Source of the DNA: Byssothecium circinans
Taxonomy: Eukaryota; Ascomycota; Dothideomycetes; Pleosporales; Massarinaceae
DNA: 64,000 nt
Assembly (NCBI GenBank): GCA_010015675.1
Contig: ML977016.1
Coordinates: forward strand, 263,673-327,672
Direction of reading: 5' to 3'
Shown here: positions 60,419 to 64,000 of the stretch, piece by piece
How positions within the stretch are numbered: the first letter of the stretch is position 1
Layout of the letters: the number at the start of each line of letters is the position of its first letter
Program-made: the position numbers and the translations under genes
The notes under the pieces: generated by a model
Seen by the model: the letters and a program-made list of their open reading frames with translations, nothing else
What the model was told of the DNA's origin: nothing
Databases searched by the model: none

Positions 60419-61288
60419 ATGAGGAGTAAGCACCATCAATCAATCCATCAATGCCTACATACATGCATCAAGCCATCTAACGTCACATAGCTGTGCTGCA
60501 GAGAGTAAAGTCCGCTTCCGTCACCGTCGACGGCCAGCTGATCTCCTCAATCGGCAAAGGCCTCCTTGTGCTCGCCGCCATCTCCAAAGACGACACCGAA
60601 AAGGACGTCGAGACGATGGCAGGCAAGATACTGAAAGCAAAACTTTGGGACGATCCGGACAAGGAGCCGGCAGGCAAGGTGGGTAGCCACACATGGTCCT
60701 GGGTCAACAGCGACTGACTTGCGCAGTGGAAAAAGGCAGTTGCAGATATCGAAGGAGAAGTGCTTTGTGGTATGGGAGTCCCATGATTGTGGAAACGGTA
60801 CATGTCTAATGATAAGCAGTCTCCCAGTTCACGCTACTCGCTTCTATGAAGAAAGGCAACAAGCCTGACTTTCACCTCTCTGCAAACGGCGACAATGCCA
60901 GGCTCCTCTATCAGGCCTTCTTCAAGAAAGTGCAGAGCCTCTACATAGCGGACAAAGTCAAGGACGGCCTTTTTGCCGCCATGATGGACGTTGCACTTGT
61001 CAATGACGGGCCGGTAGGTTTAGACTACAGCTGTCTTGACAATGAGGTACTACCTCGGCAGCCTTTGACAATAATCCGTGTTTGATGTGAATCTATACTA
61101 ACGGTACAAAGGTCACCATCCAGATCGATACAAGTCCCCCCAAAATGGCAGACCCTACCAGCCTCGGTCCTGGTTTCGACACTCCGAGCAGTAGCACGGA
61201 GTCCCCGTCGATAGATATCAATGATCTGGTCAACAACATGACTCGGTACACAAAGGAGTTTCAGATACCAGTTGAACTGCTTGAATGA
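60419..61288 (+). CDS. DTD1: D-aminoacyl-tRNA deacylase
   Basis: Cytosolic proofreading enzyme that removes D-amino acids (and glycine from mischarged tRNA-Ala). 202 residues. Five exons: 60419-60425 (7 nt), 60491-60678, 60727-60769, 60820-61013 and 61112-61288. The joined start reads MRTVLQRVKSASVTVDGQLI, the hallmark of the family. The catalytic motifs are SQFTLLA (about 81-87) and DGPVTIQ (about 142-148, split by the last intron; usual form N-x-GPVT). A Ser/Pro-rich insert (SSSTESPS) and an extended C-terminus make it longer than the bacterial form (about 145-150). The 7-nt first exon ATGAGGA was placed because the next exon begins inside the conserved start. Canonical GT-AG sites support all joins. 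Confidence 0.9.
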
Positions 61289-61439
61289 ACAGCTTTCCTA
61301 TCAACACCCTGAACAACACTTACAGCCCGCCGACTAACGACCAAAAAAACCCTGGAGGTGTGAATGAGGCTGACGATACCAATACCCTGCCTATGGCCTA
61401 TATGACACCCTCTTGCAGCGTCACACGATCCTTAAGATA

Positions 61440-62400
61440 CATGAAATTCACGCTCTTGATCCGATTCCCCTCCCTAAAATTTCAATGCCTTTTCCCCGTC
61501 CACTCCGGATTCTCATCAACGGCCAGCCTCAGGAATCGATTCCGCAGCAAAGTTATCCGAAACGCCCTCTCACATCTACTCCAGCAAACGGACCAGTCAT
61601 ATGCTCGCCTCGCCGCCCAGCATCGGTGTGTGTAATTTCTCCTTTTCTAATGCGTTTGTGGAGTACGCTTTGCCCTGCCATGCCGCAGCAAAGTATTCGA
61701 GCCAACCGCAAGAATCCGGGCTTCAAGATCTCATTTGTGTACCGCGTCAAGTGCTCGATGGAAACGGACGAGGTCCCTGAGCAAGACGCGTGGAAGCAAT
61801 ACCAACCCGGTGTTTCCCTTTCCGTACCCCTGATAAAAGATTCCGCGGCATCAGGGACAGCAAAAAAAGCCAACCCCAATTCGGGTACATATGCCCACTC
61901 GTTCCTTCAGTGGTATAACCAAATTCGGGCAGTGAATACTATGCGACAAGCAATCGGTTGACGAGATCGGCATGTTCGATAGCGAGCGAGGAAGTGAGAC
62001 CGACGCTTTTGTCGTGCGCGAAGACATTGACGCGCGTGATATTGAGGTAGTCGAGATCGGCTTTGAGATCGGCGTCTGCAGCTGGGGAGGTTTATTTGTT
62101 CGAAAGTGGAATGGAGGGGTCGCCTGTCCCGCGCATGTCGGGCGCAATGACAAGTAGTTTTGGGCGAGGATTGGTCCAATGGTATGCCAGGTTAGAGAGT
62201 GTTGGGAGAACCCGTAAGCGGGGATTTTGGAGAGTGAAGTCAGTTGTTTGAAAAGAAACTCTGAAGGCTGGAATGATAAAGGTGATACTTACGGATTGGC
62301 GGACAGGTATCGTGGTATCAGAAGCGGATGGGGGTACCGGGAGTTTGAATTCGCTCGTGGGCCCAATCGTCGAAGTTCGAGAGCTGACCAACTCATATAT
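61440..62400 (-). pseudogene. Shattered alpha/beta-hydrolase (epoxide-hydrolase-like) gene
   Basis: Family text runs along the minus strand in changing frames. It reads SNFDDWAHERIQTPGTPIRF then stop, SLTWHTIGPILAQN, LLVIAPDMRGTGDPSIPLSN, a stop, AADADLKADLDYLNITRVNV, VFAHDKSVGL, SLAIEHADLVNRLLVA, a stop, AFFAVPDAAESFIRGTERET, HLTRYTNEILKPGFLR, LLEYFAAAWQGKAYSTNALE, and near 61480 IPEAGR. The order matches alpha/beta-hydrolases of the epoxide hydrolase or haloalkane dehalogenase type. The normal nucleophile elbow would sit at the HDKS segment. At least three stops and several frameshifts make it dead. It converges on the deacylase gene. Confidence 0.75.
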
Positions 62401-62909
62401 GAATAAACAGTGCTAGGAGCACTGTCCAGTATATACGAAGGTTGGTTCTCATGTTGTACAGTTTTTTTCGGACGAGCGTCAAGCCTCTATAGATTCATGT
62501 GCCTTTCTTGCGATAGGAGGGACCTGTTGATGGTGATATTATCCGAGTCTTGGTGTCGCTCAAGTATTGCTGCTTTTCTGGGTGTATAAGCCAACCTGTT
62601 TCGTCCTGCTCTATCTAGAACAATCACTTAGGCTAAGAAATTGATTAAATGGTCCTTGATCGGACGTGACTACGATACTGAGTAGTAGACAAAAACGACG
62701 TTAATACCCAACTGACCTTACAAACAAATGCTTATATCCAATGTACACAATCAAACCCGAACATATTTAAACAACTTACTCGCTTGGAAAAACACGGATC
62801 AGTACAGATGTATCAAGACCTGGTAGACTTCTCTAAAACAGTTTAGCGCCAAGCTTAATGGGCAGCGTCTTTGACAGCAACGACGTCTCCTCAACACCAA
62901 CATCATCTC
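62401..62909. other. Intergenic upstream of the DUF1365 gene
   Basis: AT-rich stretch of 509 bases. It separates the hydrolase relic from the next gene and should hold that gene's promoter. No motif stands out. Confidence 0.4.
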
Positions 62910-64000
62910 ATGGGGACAGAGACGAGCAGCCGAGGAGGCTTGCTCAGAAGCCTTTGTTTCGCATTTCTCTCTATTATTCCTTGCGCTCTTATCTCTGGAT
63001 CGTTAACATGGCCATTTCTATTGTTGTGGGTGGTGGGTGGTGGCGTGAGACTGCAATGTGGCGATCAAGGTGTTGCGCAAGATTGCGTGTTTTTCGGACT
63101 CATTAATGTTTGGTTATTGCGAGATGGATTACGAGAAGTAGTTGAGAAGAGCTGGAATGTATTTGAGGAGGGGTTGATGAAGGAGAGAGGGTTGCTGACG
63201 ACTGTGCTTATCGGCATATTGCCACTAACTGGATTCGGGATCTTCCTTTCTCGGCGAAGCAGAACCATCCCACTCACTTTGCCTCAAGAAACACTCTCCG
63301 AAGGATCTCGCCAATGGACTCTGGAACATCCAAAACTTCTTATTTTCCCTTGCAAAACGACGCATGCTCGGATCTTTCCCAAGCAGCATGCATTCGGTTA
63401 TAGCTATCTTCTTTGCGGGTTTCCCATCGTTCCAGCCGGTACCACAGCCGACGGAAAAGACTTCGGGGATGGGAAAGACAGGGTTTTGGGGAGCTCGTGG
63501 CTATGCGTTCGAGCGGAAGACTACTTGGAGCGCGGAAACGGTGACCTTGGATTTTACGGGAAGCTGAAGGCCTTCCTTGAAGCCCACGTACGTTTATACA
63601 ATCGCTCATGGAGAACATGTAGTTTTTGACTGACCGAATTAGAATGTTGAAGATTCAAAATGGTCGTATGCTTACCTCGTCACTGCACCTCGCTTCTTTG
63701 GTTATTCTTTCAACCCCGTTTCCTTCTGGTACATCTACGACCGTAACCACGACCTCAAGAAGATGATTCTCGAGGTTAACAATACATTTGGAGAAAGACG
63801 CATGTACCTATTAGATGGCTCTAGCCCACCAAATCTACGACAGACATCCGACTCGGAGCATTCGACGAACTCCCAAGCGACAAAGACTAGGTTCACCGAT
63901 ATCTGGATGAAGGATTTCCACGTATCGCCGTTTAACTCTCGCAAAGGATCGTATGCATTGAAAGCTCTCAACCCCTTCCCGTACGCCAGTTTCTCGGATC
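62910..64000 (+). CDS. DUF1365 family protein, 5' part, runs off the window
   Basis: Exon 1 is 62910-63587 and exon 2 begins at 63643 after a 55-nt intron (donor GTACGT); it stays open to the edge, giving at least 345 codons. The N-terminus has two hydrophobic helices (LCFAFLSIIPCALISGSLTW, then PFLLLWVVGGG) and another near residue 95 (LLTTVLIGILPLTGFGIFL), so it is membrane-anchored. The DUF1365 part starts near residue 150 with ARIFPKQHAFGYSYLLCGFP and AEDYLERGNGDLGFYGKLKA. Exon 2 gives YAYLVTAPRFFGYSFNPVSF, MILEVNNTFGERRMYLL and DFHVSPFNSRKGSYALKALN. The family is conserved in bacteria and fungi but has no settled function. An ATG at 62858 is out of frame; 62910 (MGTETSSRGG) is the first in-frame ATG. 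Confidence 0.85.

Overview
The window is nuclear DNA from a filamentous ascomycete. The protein genes carry many short GT-AG introns (about 46 to 112 nt). The gene repertoire (iterative reducing polyketide synthase, Zn2Cys6 regulator, Flc-type TRP channel, BUD2-like RasGAP, fungal BTB protein) and a pogo/Fot1-type transposase fit a dothideomycete. Pleosporales is my guess from overall character only; no search was run. All exon boundaries were worked out by hand from splice consensus, reading frame and family motifs.

Positions 1-18501 look like a secondary-metabolite locus. The left edge cuts through a Fot1/pogo-like transposon. Next comes a DHA2-type MFS exporter (minus strand), transcribed divergently from a 10-exon reducing polyketide synthase of 2407 residues (KS-AT-DH-truncated MT-ER-KR-ACP). 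Then follow a short-chain dehydrogenase (minus), a second DHA2-type MFS exporter (minus) and, divergent from it, a Zn2Cys6 transcription factor. The PKS would build a reduced chain, the SDR could tailor it, the exporters could move it out, and the TF could control the set. The product is unknown.

Positions 18502-34700 hold scattered genes: an Flc/TRP-like channel, a protein kinase with altered catalytic motifs, a BTB gene interrupted by one in-frame TAG, a zinc alcohol dehydrogenase and an uncharacterised protein. Positions 34950-37560 are a small graveyard of three broken coding relics on the minus strand.

Positions 40148-64000 are mostly housekeeping: a Ser/Pro-rich orphan, a RasGAP, cyclophilin-40, an IFRD-family protein, a small two-finger C2H2 protein that only appears once its exons are joined, the CCR4-NOT subunit NOT3/NOT5, and D-aminoacyl-tRNA deacylase. 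A shattered alpha/beta-hydrolase pseudogene and the 5' part of a DUF1365 gene close the window. I saw no convincing tRNA, rRNA or CRISPR.

The observations most worth checking are: the polyketide locus with its excised methyltransferase lid; the single amber codon in an otherwise intact BTB gene; abrupt switches from C-ending to G-ending codons inside single genes; and several exons of only 7 to 15 nt.
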